From NCBI GenBank assembly GCA_041609895.1, contig JBFIPX010000061.1, positions 1 through 15,880 of the forward strand: 15,880 bases of DNA, given 5' to 3'. This stretch comes from JAHHLP01 sp041609895. Lineage in GTDB: Bacteria; Bacteroidota; Rhodothermia; Rhodothermales; JABDKH01. This document shows, piece by piece, positions 6,362-14,082 of this stretch (positions are counted from its first letter, which is position 1; every line of letters begins with the position of its first letter). Position numbers and translations under genes: made by a program. The notes under the pieces are model-generated. The model was not told where the DNA came from. It saw nothing but the letters and a program-made list of their open reading frames with translations, and searched no databases.

Positions 6362-8077
6362 TCATTCAGTAGCAACTTCAACCAGCTCAAGGTCGACCTT
6401 GCTCTCAAACACGACGTAGCTAACCTGCTCGGTCGTATGGTTGCGCTCGAAGTCATTGCGCTGGTCCTCGTGCACGGCGAGGTCAATCCCGGTCGCGGAC
6501 AAGGGATGCGCACCGTACAAGACCGGCCACGCTCCGTCCGATCCATCCATGCCTGATATGGACACGACGGCTATACCCGGTGCCGAAGCCATTGCCGACG
6601 CGAAATTGTAGGTGAATGGAGCCCCATCGAACAGCCCTTGGACAATATCCGCGCCGACCGCGACCTCATACGCATTCCCAACCAACTGGCCACTTCCCGC
6701 TTCTATCACCATATAGCCGACCTCCTCTGCCAAACGCGCGACCCGGATGTCGTCTCCAACATGCTTGCCTGTCCAGAGCGCTGTCGGCGTCGCCGGCTCA
6801 TCAGTCGAGCTACCGCGACTCCAAAACACCGACCAGTTACCGTCATTGTATGTCATGACTTGCCCGACTACTACAGGCTCGGCGAATGGGCCGCGATACG
6901 ATCGGGATTCGCCAACCCAAGAGTTCTTCCAGTCCGTCACGGTGCTCAGATAGCGACTCGCTTCAAACAGTCGGCCGTCCGGCAATCGCCACGCTCCCTC
7001 CTCCGCGATGAGACAATACACGCGCTCACTCGCGACAAAGCTTTTGCCCGGATTCTCGAGGAGGAGCTCGAACCCGCTGCCCGTAACCCCACGCATTCGG
7101 ACGACACTCGGAACGGTGCTCGAGGCGCCTTCCATCGAGCATACGACGACCGGTATCTCGTAAGAATTCGTCAGCGACACCGGCACCCATCCGCTGCTTG
7201 AAACTGTGGGCACAACAACGCTTTCCATGCGACCGGTTCTCGGGGCCGGTGTCACCGTCCACGAGAAGACGGCTTCCGAAGACCCGTCGTCGTCCCAAAC
7301 CGACAGGGAAACGTCAAAACGGCCTTCCTGAACTAGCAATCCAGAGATGTATCCGCTGCCGGGGTCGATTTCCAGATCCGGTGGGAGACCGGCTGCGCTG
7401 AACGTCAGCGAATCACCGTCAGCATCGGTGGCCACAATTTGGAGCGATGCCATCTCGCCTACCACGCCTGTTTGATCACCAGGATTCGCGATCTCCGGCA
7501 CGGCTGAAAAATCGACCGGCGTGTCGTTCAGTTGCGCGGAGAACGGACGGATCACGGGCTTGAGCAGATACCCTTTCGGCTTCGACGGCGATCCCAGCGC
7601 GACGACGGAAGCGGCCGCGTCGAAATCGAGGGTCATGTCAAACACTCCTCCCGTCATCTCGACCGGCTCGGAGAGCATGAACTTGAGACCCGAGCGAGCG
7701 CCGCTGGCAACGTGCAGGTCGTGGCGCGCACCGGAGACAACGATGTCGGCATCTCTTCCGACGGCAAGACGGAATTGGTCGAATTGATCGATGTGAACCT
7801 CCTGGTCGGCCATCGTAAGCGTACTTCCACCCTGATAATCGAGGAGATTTATTCTTTGGGCAGACGGGCCGAGCGGTATGGATTCGCGCTCACCTGACTG
7901 CGTGTCGACGAGCGTCAGTCGCTCAATCGTTACGTTTACCTCCTGAATGTCGAGGGGAGCGTCCGTGAGCCTGACCACGACTCGGCCTGTCGGTGCAGCG
8001 GCGAAATAGTCACAGCCGCCGGTGAAGGTGAGGACGATGAAAAGAACGGGTACTGCAACATATACTGCGCGAGTCAT
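6362..8077 (-). CDS. Secreted lipoprotein with DUF4382-like, Ig-like and repeated C-terminal domains
   Basis: 571 residues. Residues 1-22 are a signal peptide ending in FTGGC, so C22 is the probable lipidated cysteine, although Thr at -3 is not classical. About 30-180 resembles DUF4382, with RVVVRLTDAPLDIQEVNVTI at its start, a domain frequent in Bacteroidota lipoproteins. About 195-277 is an Ig/cadherin-like module of the putative-Ig (He_PIG) kind, with ATDADGDSLTFSAAGLPPDL. The last 270 residues appear to be three related units (about 303-395, 396-490 and 495-571), each opening with a PVVV-like or GIAVV-like strand and containing an E-x-V-x-Y-x-[VI] strand: ERVYCLIAEE, EEVGYMVIEA and EQVSYVVFES. 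The last unit also has RNHTTE. Likely sits on the outer membrane and binds something outside; the substrate is unknown. GGAG lies about 11 bases before the ATG. Confidence 0.85.
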   Translation of the reverse strand: MTRAVYVAVPVLFIVLTFTGGCDYFAAAPTGRVVVRLTDAPLDIQEVNVTIERLTLVDTQSGERESIPLGPSAQRINLLDYQGGSTLTMADQEVHIDQFDQFRLAVGRDADIVVSGARHDLHVASGARSGLKFMLSEPVEMTGGVFDMTLDFDAAASVVALGSPSKPKGYLLKPVIRPFSAQLNDTPVDFSAVPEIANPGDQTGVVGEMASLQIVATDADGDSLTFSAAGLPPDLEIDPGSGYISGLLVQEGRFDVSLSVWDDDGSSEAVFSWTVTPAPRTGRMESVVVPTVSSSGWVPVSLTNSYEIPVVVCSMEGASSTVPSVVRMRGVTGSGFELLLENPGKSFVASERVYCLIAEEGAWRLPDGRLFEASRYLSTVTDWKNSWVGESRSYRGPFAEPVVVGQVMTYNDGNWSVFWSRGSSTDEPATPTALWTGKHVGDDIRVARLAEEVGYMVIEAGSGQLVGNAYEVAVGADIVQGLFDGAPFTYNFASAMASAPGIAVVSISGMDGSDGAWPVLYGAHPLSATGIDLAVHEDQRNDFERNHTTEQVSYVVFESKVDLELVEVATE

Positions 8078-8211
8078 GGCACTCTTGCTCCTGCTGCCGT
8101 ATGTATCGCGAGAGAGGGGAACTCGCGGCGAGAACTGCTCAACTATTATCGACGCAGCGCGCGTTTCTTTTTAATCGCGTGGGGCTCGCGCTGGGTCAGC
8201 AAGCGTCGTCA

Positions 8212-8306
8212 CCCCGTGCTTTGACCGGGGCCCACGCAGGGCCACAGTGAACCAAAACCCTGCGATGGATTGCCGCTTTCGCGGCAATGACAAGGGGTGC
8301 CATCGC
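8212..8306. repeat. Cluster of nested palindromes (REP-like intergenic element)
   Basis: Three hairpins occur in a row: CCCCG (8212-8216) with CGGGG (8226-8230); GGCCC (8229-8233) with GGGCC (8239-8243); and a perfect 8-bp stem ATTGCCGC (8269-8276) with GCGGCAAT (8281-8288) around TTTC. The last is enclosed by a further pairing, GCGATGG (8262-8268) with CCATCGC (8300-8306). The look is that of a repetitive extragenic palindromic element lying between two genes on the same strand. Whether copies exist elsewhere in the genome cannot be told from one window. Confidence 0.55.
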
Positions 8307-8329
8307 ACTTTGACAAGGGGTGCCATCGC
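8288..8329. repeat. Short tandem repeat, two exact 19-base copies
   Basis: TGACAAGGGGTGCCATCGC occurs at 8288-8306 and again at 8311-8329, separated by ACTT (period 23). A degenerate third copy starts at 8335 (TGACGGGGGT). The repeats sit directly against the REP-like hairpin and 39 bases past the thrA stop. Confidence 0.75.
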
Positions 8330-8349
8330 GGCTATGACGGGGGTTTGCA

Positions 8350-8361
8350 CGGCAATTGCCG
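8350..8361. repeat. 12-base perfect palindrome just after thrA
   Basis: CGGCAATTGCCG reads the same on both strands and lies 7 bases beyond the thrA stop codon. It shares its core (GGCAAT) with the hairpin at 8269-8288, so it is probably part of the same repeat element. No T run follows on the minus strand, so termination here is not supported. Confidence 0.5.
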
Positions 8362-8367
8362 CCCACC

Positions 8368-10842
8368 TCACTTCATCGTCCGCGCGGCGATGAGCATGTC
8401 CGACAACACGCCGCCGGCGGTCGTCTCCGGTCCCGCACCAGGTCCGCGAACGACGAACGGATTCCCTTCGTGCCTGCGCGTCTCGAAAACGAACAGGTTG
8501 TCGGTTCCTGAGAGTAGGCCGAAGGGGGAATCGATGGCAACACGCTCTACGCGCCCGGCCACCACTTCCCGGTTGACCTCGCCGACAAACTGGAGTCGAC
8601 TGTTCGCGGCGGCGGCCTCATCGGCGCGATCACGCCAACCTTTGTCAAGTCCCGGGAGACGACCTGTGAAATCCTTTATCGAGCCTTCGTACAAGTCAGG
8701 CTCGACGATTTCCTCGATAAACACGTCGGCCGGTTCGAGCTCGAGGCCCATCTCCCGACCCATGATTACGAGCTTGCGACGAACGTCGGCGCCGCGGAGG
8801 TCCTCGCGCGGATCCGGTTCAGTGATGCCCTTTGCGCGCGCGGTCTCAACCGCTTCGGAAAATTTGGAACCTGAAGACACGGCATTAAAGAGGAACGCGA
8901 GTGTGCCCGACAACACCGCTCGAATTCGGATGATCTCGTCACCTGAATCGACCAGGTCCCGAATGGTCGTGAGCACCGGCAGTGCGGCCCCTACCGTGGT
9001 TTCGTATAGGTATGCTGCCCGACCTTCCCTACGGGCTCGCATCACCTCCTCGTAGAACTCCTGGCTAGACGAGTTTGCCTTCTTGTTCGCGGCCACCACC
9101 GCAATGCCCCGTCGAAGCAGTAGCGGATAGGCACTCGCCACACGGTCCGATGCGGTGGCGTCGACCACGATGAGTCGGTCGAGCTGTGAACGTAGAAGTC
9201 GCTCTACGATCTGATCGGTCGATGCCGATTGACCATCCTTTTCAAGGCTCTTGACCGCGTCGTCCAAGCCGACCCCGGTATCGGACCAAAGCACGGATCG
9301 CGAGTTGGCCATTCCGACAAGCGTGAAAAAGAGCCGCTGCTCCTCGGACAGCCACTCCTCTTGCTGCTTGAGAAGGTCGAGCAGACACGTGGCTACGCCG
9401 CCAGCTCCGAACACGAAGACGTGTGCGTGGCGCTCGCCACGCGCAAAGGTAGAATGGAGGGTGGTCAACGCCGGCTTGACATCACGGTCTTCGACAACGG
9501 CCGAAATGTTGGTCTCGGAGGCTCCCTGCGCGATCGCGAGGATGTTAACGTTGCATCTCCCCAGAGACGAGAACATGCGACCGGCAAGTCCCGGCTTGTG
9601 GCGCATTCGATCTCCGACTGCCGAGATCACGGCACAGTTTCGAATCGCATGGATTCGGCTGATATCCTGTCTCGAAAGCTCGAGCTCGAAGGCCTGCGTG
9701 AGTTCCTGCAAGGCGGAGTCGATATCTGAGTCGTTGACAACGATACAGATGGACTGCTCGCTGGAAGCCTGCGATATCATCAGAACGTTTATTTCGCGCG
9801 CTGCCAGCGACATGAAAGCTCGGGCGGAGACGCCCGGAACTCCGGCCATCCCTGTACCCTCGATCATCAGTACAGCAACGTCTCGCACGGACGTAATCGC
9901 CTTTACCATCCCACCAGACGGCCGTCCGGCCCTGCTGATTATCGTGCCCTTCGCGGACGGGTTGAAGGTGTTCTTGATGTGCAGCGAGATCGACCGAGCA
10001 ATAAGCGGCCGCATCGTGCGAGGATGCAAAACCTTTGCGCCGAAATACGCCATTTCCCCCGCCTCGACGTAACTCAACTCGTCGATGGTGTACGCGTCCT
10101 TTACGACACGCGGATCCGCCGACATCACGCCGTCGACGTCGGTCCAGATCTCGACGCGCGCAGCGTCGAGAGCGCCACCGATCAGTGTAGCTGTGTAGTC
10201 GCTTCCCGACCGCCCCAGAGTAGACGTGACGTTGCTTGCCGTCGACGCAACAAAGCCGGTTACCACAGCCACCCGGTTCGTGGGAAAGGACTCGTACCAG
10301 CGACGGACACTGCCGTAGCTCGCGTCAATGTCGACGTTGCCCGCCCCGAAGTTATTATCAGTGCGAATCAGGTCACGAGCATCGACGGGAAAAGCGGGCA
10401 CGTCCCGCGCCGCCAGCGCCGCAGCAACCAGCGGCGCGTTAACCAGCTCGCCGATCGCCATGACTGCATCGCGCGTGCGCGGCGTGCACTCGCGCAGCAG
10501 AAAGATGCCGTCGAGCAGTTCTCCCAGATCGGCCCAGTGCTGGTTGACGACTGCGAACAACTCCGAGAGACTATCCGGAGGCAAAAGATGGGTCGCCGCC
10601 TTCTCGAAGCGCTCGACCAACGCCGCTACTGATTCTGACGGTTGCCCCGTTCGGGTGATCGCACGGTCGATCGATTGGACGAGCGCGTCCGTCATCCCGC
10701 CCAAAGCGGACACAACAACGATCGTTCGTCCTTGCCGGGCCGTGTCGGCGACAATCTTGCATACCTCTTCGATGCGAGCGGCATCTGCAACAGATGTGCC
10801 GCCGAACTTGGCTACAATAAGTGGTATAGGATCTTCGGACAT
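8368..10842 (-). CDS. thrA: Bifunctional aspartokinase / homoserine dehydrogenase
   Basis: Catalyses the first and third steps of the aspartate pathway: phosphorylation of aspartate, and NAD(P)H reduction of aspartate semialdehyde to homoserine, leading to threonine, methionine and lysine. Using the ATG at 10842 the protein has 824 residues. The kinase part starts with KFGGTSV (12-18) and has GRSGSDYTAT (210-219). Two ACT-type regulatory regions follow at about 315-460, suggesting feedback control by an end product. The dehydrogenase part begins at the nucleotide-binding GAGGVA (479-484), has NKK (586-588), the GADVRRK helix (684-690) and the C-terminal GPGAGPETTAGG (800-811). Length agrees with the roughly 820 residues of the E. 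coli ThrA type. An in-frame TTG at 10857 would add five residues; ATG is preferred. Neither has a strong Shine-Dalgarno. No thrB or thrC adjoins it. Confidence 0.97.
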   Translation of the reverse strand: MSEDPIPLIVAKFGGTSVADAARIEEVCKIVADTARQGRTIVVVSALGGMTDALVQSIDRAITRTGQPSESVAALVERFEKAATHLLPPDSLSELFAVVNQHWADLGELLDGIFLLRECTPRTRDAVMAIGELVNAPLVAAALAARDVPAFPVDARDLIRTDNNFGAGNVDIDASYGSVRRWYESFPTNRVAVVTGFVASTASNVTSTLGRSGSDYTATLIGGALDAARVEIWTDVDGVMSADPRVVKDAYTIDELSYVEAGEMAYFGAKVLHPRTMRPLIARSISLHIKNTFNPSAKGTIISRAGRPSGGMVKAITSVRDVAVLMIEGTGMAGVPGVSARAFMSLAAREINVLMISQASSEQSICIVVNDSDIDSALQELTQAFELELSRQDISRIHAIRNCAVISAVGDRMRHKPGLAGRMFSSLGRCNVNILAIAQGASETNISAVVEDRDVKPALTTLHSTFARGERHAHVFVFGAGGVATCLLDLLKQQEEWLSEEQRLFFTLVGMANSRSVLWSDTGVGLDDAVKSLEKDGQSASTDQIVERLLRSQLDRLIVVDATASDRVASAYPLLLRRGIAVVAANKKANSSSQEFYEEVMRARREGRAAYLYETTVGAALPVLTTIRDLVDSGDEIIRIRAVLSGTLAFLFNAVSSGSKFSEAVETARAKGITEPDPREDLRGADVRRKLVIMGREMGLELEPADVFIEEIVEPDLYEGSIKDFTGRLPGLDKGWRDRADEAAAANSRLQFVGEVNREVVAGRVERVAIDSPFGLLSGTDNLFVFETRRHEGNPFVVRGPGAGPETTAGGVLSDMLIAARTMK

Positions 10843-11051
10843 GAGTGGCTGCCGCAAATATGGCGGAATTGCCCGGCCGGCCGCAGGGCCAGCGACGCGA
10901 AAAAGCCAGGGTAGAGCACCTACAAGTGAGCGGCTAAAATAATGACAACCCCGCGCTCAATCCTTGAATTGGTCGTGGATCGCTGAACGCCGGCACAACC
11001 GCGGACGTCGGATTCACGAATTCGGATCCAAGACTCCTATCCGAAACAACG
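10843..11051 (-). promoter_or_regulatory. Upstream region of thrA, weak promoter candidate
   Basis: About 210 bases lie between the VOC gene terminator and the thrA start. On the minus strand TATTTTAG (10941-10934) is one mismatch from TAnnTTTG, and a TTG lies at 10960-10958, but the spacing is only 16 bases against the usual 19-20. I see no leader peptide rich in Thr or Ile codons and no clear attenuator hairpin. Confidence 0.25.
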
Positions 11052-11079
11052 GACCCTCAACCCGAATGTGCTGAGGGTC
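11040..11079 (-). terminator. Intrinsic terminator of the VOC gene
   Basis: A perfect 8-bp stem, TGAGGGTC (11072-11079) with GACCCTCA (11052-11059), has a 12-base loop. It lies 31 bases past the VOC gene stop; on the minus strand it is followed by the moderately T-rich CGTTGTTTCGG. The stem is strong but the T tract is interrupted. Confidence 0.6.
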
Positions 11080-11109
11080 ACGCTGGTTTCAGCAAGTGAG
11101 ATCAGTCAC

Positions 11110-11907
11110 TCACGCCGGCTCAGGCATCGGCACGTACTTGATCACGTTGAGAATGCCGCCCGTCGGGTCCTGAACGGTTGCGAAGCGGCCCACTTTCTCG
11201 ATGTCCGTCGGTGGCACTATTACCGTCGCGCCCGATGACTTTGCGGCGGCAGCCACTGCGTCGGCCTCATCGACTGTAACGTACGAGCTCCAATGAGGCG
11301 GAACGTCGTCGGACCATAGCGGCATGATCCCGCCCATGCCGACACCGTCGACCTTGATCTCGCGATACGGACCTGATGGCATTTCGGTAATCACCACTTC
11401 CCAGCCAAGCAGCTTCGTATAGAACTCGGCGGCTGCCTCAGCATCGCTGGTTTGAAGCTGGAACCAGCTGAATGCACCCGGTGTCACGAACGACTGAGCG
11501 AAGTCGACGTCCGGCATCTCGGACCCCTCGGCGGGCTCTTCGTATTTGATGACGTGGAAAAAGACACCCTGCGGATCCATGATACCGGCAAATCGCCCGA
11601 CTGTCGGGATGTCCATCGCAGGCACCTGAATCTTGGCGCCGAGCTCCTCGGCCTTCTCTACGGTTGCGTCCACGTCGTCGACCGTGATGTAATAGACCCA
11701 TGCGGTGGGCAGACCCGGCTGCGGCAAATTCATGATGCCGGCCACTGGCAGCTTATCGATCATCTGAAGGTGATAAACCCCCTGCGGCATCGGCATGTCC
11801 CGATTCGCCCAACCCAAAAGGTGACCATAGAAATTGACGGCCTTGTCCGGGTCAGCAGTCATCAGTTCGGCCCAGCTGAAGGCACCGTGTGTCAGAGCAG
11901 GATTCAT
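11110..11907 (-). CDS. Two-domain VOC (glyoxalase/bleomycin-resistance fold) protein
   Basis: 265 residues forming two similar vicinal oxygen chelate domains, about 8-122 and 145-258. Each begins with GAFSW plus a short strand (GAFSWAELMTADPDKAVNFY and GAFSWFQLQTSDAEAAAEFY) and ends in a DPxG turn and a VIKY strand (DPQGVFFHVIKY, DPTGGILNVIKY). The two halves are clearly an internal duplication. The pattern resembles the mycobacterial Cfp30B (Rv0577) group, whose members have been linked to methylglyoxal or antibiotic handling. The substrate cannot be read from the sequence and not all metal-ligand positions are obvious. No signal peptide, so cytosolic. The start ATG has a good Shine-Dalgarno (TAGGAG, 8 bases upstream). 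It has its own terminator and promoter candidate, so it is probably monocistronic. Confidence 0.93.
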   Translation of the reverse strand: MNPALTHGAFSWAELMTADPDKAVNFYGHLLGWANRDMPMPQGVYHLQMIDKLPVAGIMNLPQPGLPTAWVYYITVDDVDATVEKAEELGAKIQVPAMDIPTVGRFAGIMDPQGVFFHVIKYEEPAEGSEMPDVDFAQSFVTPGAFSWFQLQTSDAEAAAEFYTKLLGWEVVITEMPSGPYREIKVDGVGMGGIMPLWSDDVPPHWSSYVTVDEADAVAAAAKSSGATVIVPPTDIEKVGRFATVQDPTGGILNVIKYVPMPEPA

Positions 11908-11965
11908 GGCAACACTCCTATACTTTGGATGAGAATGAGAAGGTATTCGGCGTCTACCGCTAAGG

Positions 11966-11997
11966 CAAGTTTAGTATATGTATGTTATATGTGCAAT
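11966..11997 (-). promoter_or_regulatory. Promoter candidate of the VOC gene (TTG-N20-TAAACTTG)
   Basis: On the minus strand ATTG (11997-11994) and TAAACTTG (11973-11966, one mismatch from TAnnTTTG) are exactly 20 bases apart, as in Bacteroidota -33/-7 promoters. They lie in a marked AT-rich island (about 11965-12045). Transcription would start near 11960, giving a leader of about 50 bases. Confidence 0.45.
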
Positions 11998-12037
11998 AAG
12001 GCATCAATTAATACACTCAGCTTGCGCCAGCCACACC

Positions 12038-12066
12038 AAAAAAACACACTGAGCCCAACTAGTGTG
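12038..12066 (-). terminator. Intrinsic terminator of the DUF885-like gene
   Basis: On the minus strand CACACT (12066-12061) pairs with AGTGTG (12050-12045) around a 10-base loop and is followed directly by seven T (12044-12038). The left stem reaches into the stop codon of the gene. This is the clearest terminator in the window. Confidence 0.85.
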
Positions 12067-13720
12067 ATTTTCTCAGCGACCGAATCTCATCTTCCAGTCC
12101 TGTCATCTCCCAGCGGCCCAGCGAGATCGGAATGCTGTCGATCTCGTTGAGTCGATCAAAGAAGCCCTTGAGTTCGAACGGTTCGCCACGCTCTTCCAGC
12201 TGTTTGGCGTAGTCGGCCAGGGTGCGCTCCAACAGATACTTGCCCGTGACGTAGCTCGTGCCATAACCCGGCTGTCGCAGGTAGAGGTGTTGTTCAAAGA
12301 TGAGCAGTTCCTTCTCCGTCTTCATCCAGCCGCGAGGCGTCCAGGCGACGTGGATGCCGCCCGCTTCCTTCATGGTCATCTCGTTAGCGTGCGCGTAGAG
12401 CGAACCCAGCCCCCTCGCGGCTCTCTGCGCGAGCATGATCCAGACCAGTTCTCGGGAGCGCGGGTTCTCGTCGTAGAGTCCCGCGTGCATGAACATCTCC
12501 TCGACGCCCGTGGCGGTACCCTCATTACGGCTATCGAAGATGTTGTAGAGAAGTCCACCCTGCCGCATCGGACTCGGATGCGGCTCTCGATCCATGCGGG
12601 CCAACTCAAACCAGTGGTAGAAGTGGGTGTAGAGTGGAGTAGGATCGTAGTGCGCGGCAATCCAGAAGAAATTGCGCGTCTCTTCCGGCACAAATCTCCC
12701 GAGGTGTTCGCGTAGAGCCGGCTCCATATAGTCGGTGACGGTGACGATCTGCTGCTCCTCGAGAAACTCCATGAATCGGCTTGCCGCCGAATCCGCTTTC
12801 GCGTCGTACCCCTCCGGTGTTGACGCGGCCACCATGGCTGGCAAGTGCCTGTTACGATGCTCTTCGAGCTTCAGAGAAGACCACGCCCGGTCCAGCTCCC
12901 GCTTCAGCAGCCGCACCTCCTCATCCCACGTTAGGGGTACGAGATGCACATGACGCTGGTACCACGTATAGTTGTCTTTACCTATTCCCGACGGACCATC
13001 CTTGTGCTCGGCCTCGGCCTCAAGCCACTTGACAAGCGCATCTGTCGCTGCCTTGGATTCCTCGATCACGGATCGAAGCTCCTCGCTCGCCTCCGCGCCT
13101 ACGCCGCGGCTGATATAGTCGAGATTTGATCGCTGTGAACGAATATTTCGGATCCCCGTAATCCATAGTTCACGCGCGTTGCCAACGAGATTTCGCTGAG
13201 CCTGCTGCATCAATGGCGGGATCACGCTCAGGTCCGAGATCAGGCGCTCTTCTTCAGCCTGAGACAGCGGAAGATCGTACGTCCAGAATTCCGTAACGGC
13301 GTGATGCGTGGGTCCCTCGTGACGCGGAACGTCGCTTCGATTCATCCAGATTGATTGATAGAACGCTGGATCTCGAACCCACGGCTTCAATACGCGGTGG
13401 TTAAAATCGAACCCGTTCATTTCGGCCCGGACCAGGTGCCAGTCCACACGCTCAGGAATCGACCAGCCAGTCGTATCGAAAGCGTCGAGCCGCGCGCTGA
13501 GATCCAGGTAGTCCTCGTAGCGGGAGGCGAACGTCTCCGCGGTGTAGTCCGGAGCGCCGGCAAGGAGGGGCGGGCGCTCGAAGTCGCGCCACTTATCAAA
13601 GAAAGTGACCAGTTCGCTATGGGTCGCAGGCGTCGCGGCGGGCTGGGCGAAGCATAAGGGGGTAATCGACAGGCAGATGCCCACGATTCCCAGTCGGGAG
13701 ATCAAGGTCGGTGTTAGCAT
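12059..13720 (-). CDS. Secreted DUF885-like protein
   Basis: 553 residues with a Sec-type signal peptide; cleavage is probable after CFA at residue 25, so the protein acts outside the cytoplasm. The body resembles DUF885, a family that includes metallopeptidase-like proteins. RVDWHLVRAEMNGFDF followed by RVLKPWVRDPAFY (91-121) fits its helical N-terminal half. RNEGTATGVEEMFMHAGLYDENP (398-420) sits where relatives have EGWALYAEEL and a following GLYDD, and the Arg-rich RAARGLGSLYAHANEMT (433-449) corresponds to their RAxRLVVDTGIH region. The HE-x-x-PGHH motif usually found upstream of EGWALY is not recognisable; that region reads HFYHWFELARM (366-376). So the zinc site may be altered or absent. 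The ATG at 13720 has no clear Shine-Dalgarno but gives a complete signal peptide. Function unknown. Confidence 0.8.
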   Translation of the reverse strand: MLTPTLISRLGIVGICLSITPLCFAQPAATPATHSELVTFFDKWRDFERPPLLAGAPDYTAETFASRYEDYLDLSARLDAFDTTGWSIPERVDWHLVRAEMNGFDFNHRVLKPWVRDPAFYQSIWMNRSDVPRHEGPTHHAVTEFWTYDLPLSQAEEERLISDLSVIPPLMQQAQRNLVGNARELWITGIRNIRSQRSNLDYISRGVGAEASEELRSVIEESKAATDALVKWLEAEAEHKDGPSGIGKDNYTWYQRHVHLVPLTWDEEVRLLKRELDRAWSSLKLEEHRNRHLPAMVAASTPEGYDAKADSAASRFMEFLEEQQIVTVTDYMEPALREHLGRFVPEETRNFFWIAAHYDPTPLYTHFYHWFELARMDREPHPSPMRQGGLLYNIFDSRNEGTATGVEEMFMHAGLYDENPRSRELVWIMLAQRAARGLGSLYAHANEMTMKEAGGIHVAWTPRGWMKTEKELLIFEQHLYLRQPGYGTSYVTGKYLLERTLADYAKQLEERGEPFELKGFFDRLNEIDSIPISLGRWEMTGLEDEIRSLRKSH

Positions 13721-14082
13721 TATTGACAGTCTATGTCGTGATTGCGTGATTCGCGGAAGCCGCCTTTACGTTGCAGCATTGTCTGTCTCGAGGGCTCAAG
13801 ATCAGTGCTGCGGTCACCTCTTGCAAATGGGGCAAAGCCGGCACATAGCGAACACGCGACGCGTGCCACCTCGCGACGTCACCCGGTTCGTCGTCTGGCC
13901 CGAAACCGCGCCCGGATTGACTGACACGGGGAGGCAGAGCCCGATGTGCGTGCGGCCACCTACTACATGTTCGGTCGCGAAGTGGCGAGATTTCCTGGGA
14001 GCGAGGTTACAGCTGGCACAAACGAAGTCTCGTCGACAGCAAGAGAGGTCCGAAAGCGAGTCGTCTCATCCCTGTGGCAACG
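13721..14082. other. 362-base stretch without a convincing gene
   Basis: Lies between the starts of the DUF885-like gene and the end of the kinase gene, so it should hold the promoter of the former. A plus-strand frame is open across it, but its product has no recognisable composition or motif and runs into the two flanking genes. The only clear structure is a 13-base palindrome, CACGCG-A-CGCGTG, at 13853-13865, which could be a protein binding site. I see no tRNA, terminator or promoter match. Confidence 0.6.

Noticed and set aside
8288..8329. Two direct repeats considered as a CRISPR remnant
   Set aside because: Only two exact copies of 19 bases with a 4-base gap, far too short for spacers, and no cas genes nearby.
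8297..10942. Several long plus-strand open frames (about 200-270 codons) opposite thrA
   Set aside because: They are mirror frames of a well-supported thrA on the other strand, have Ser/Arg/Pro-rich low-complexity products, no recognisable domains and no ribosome sites.
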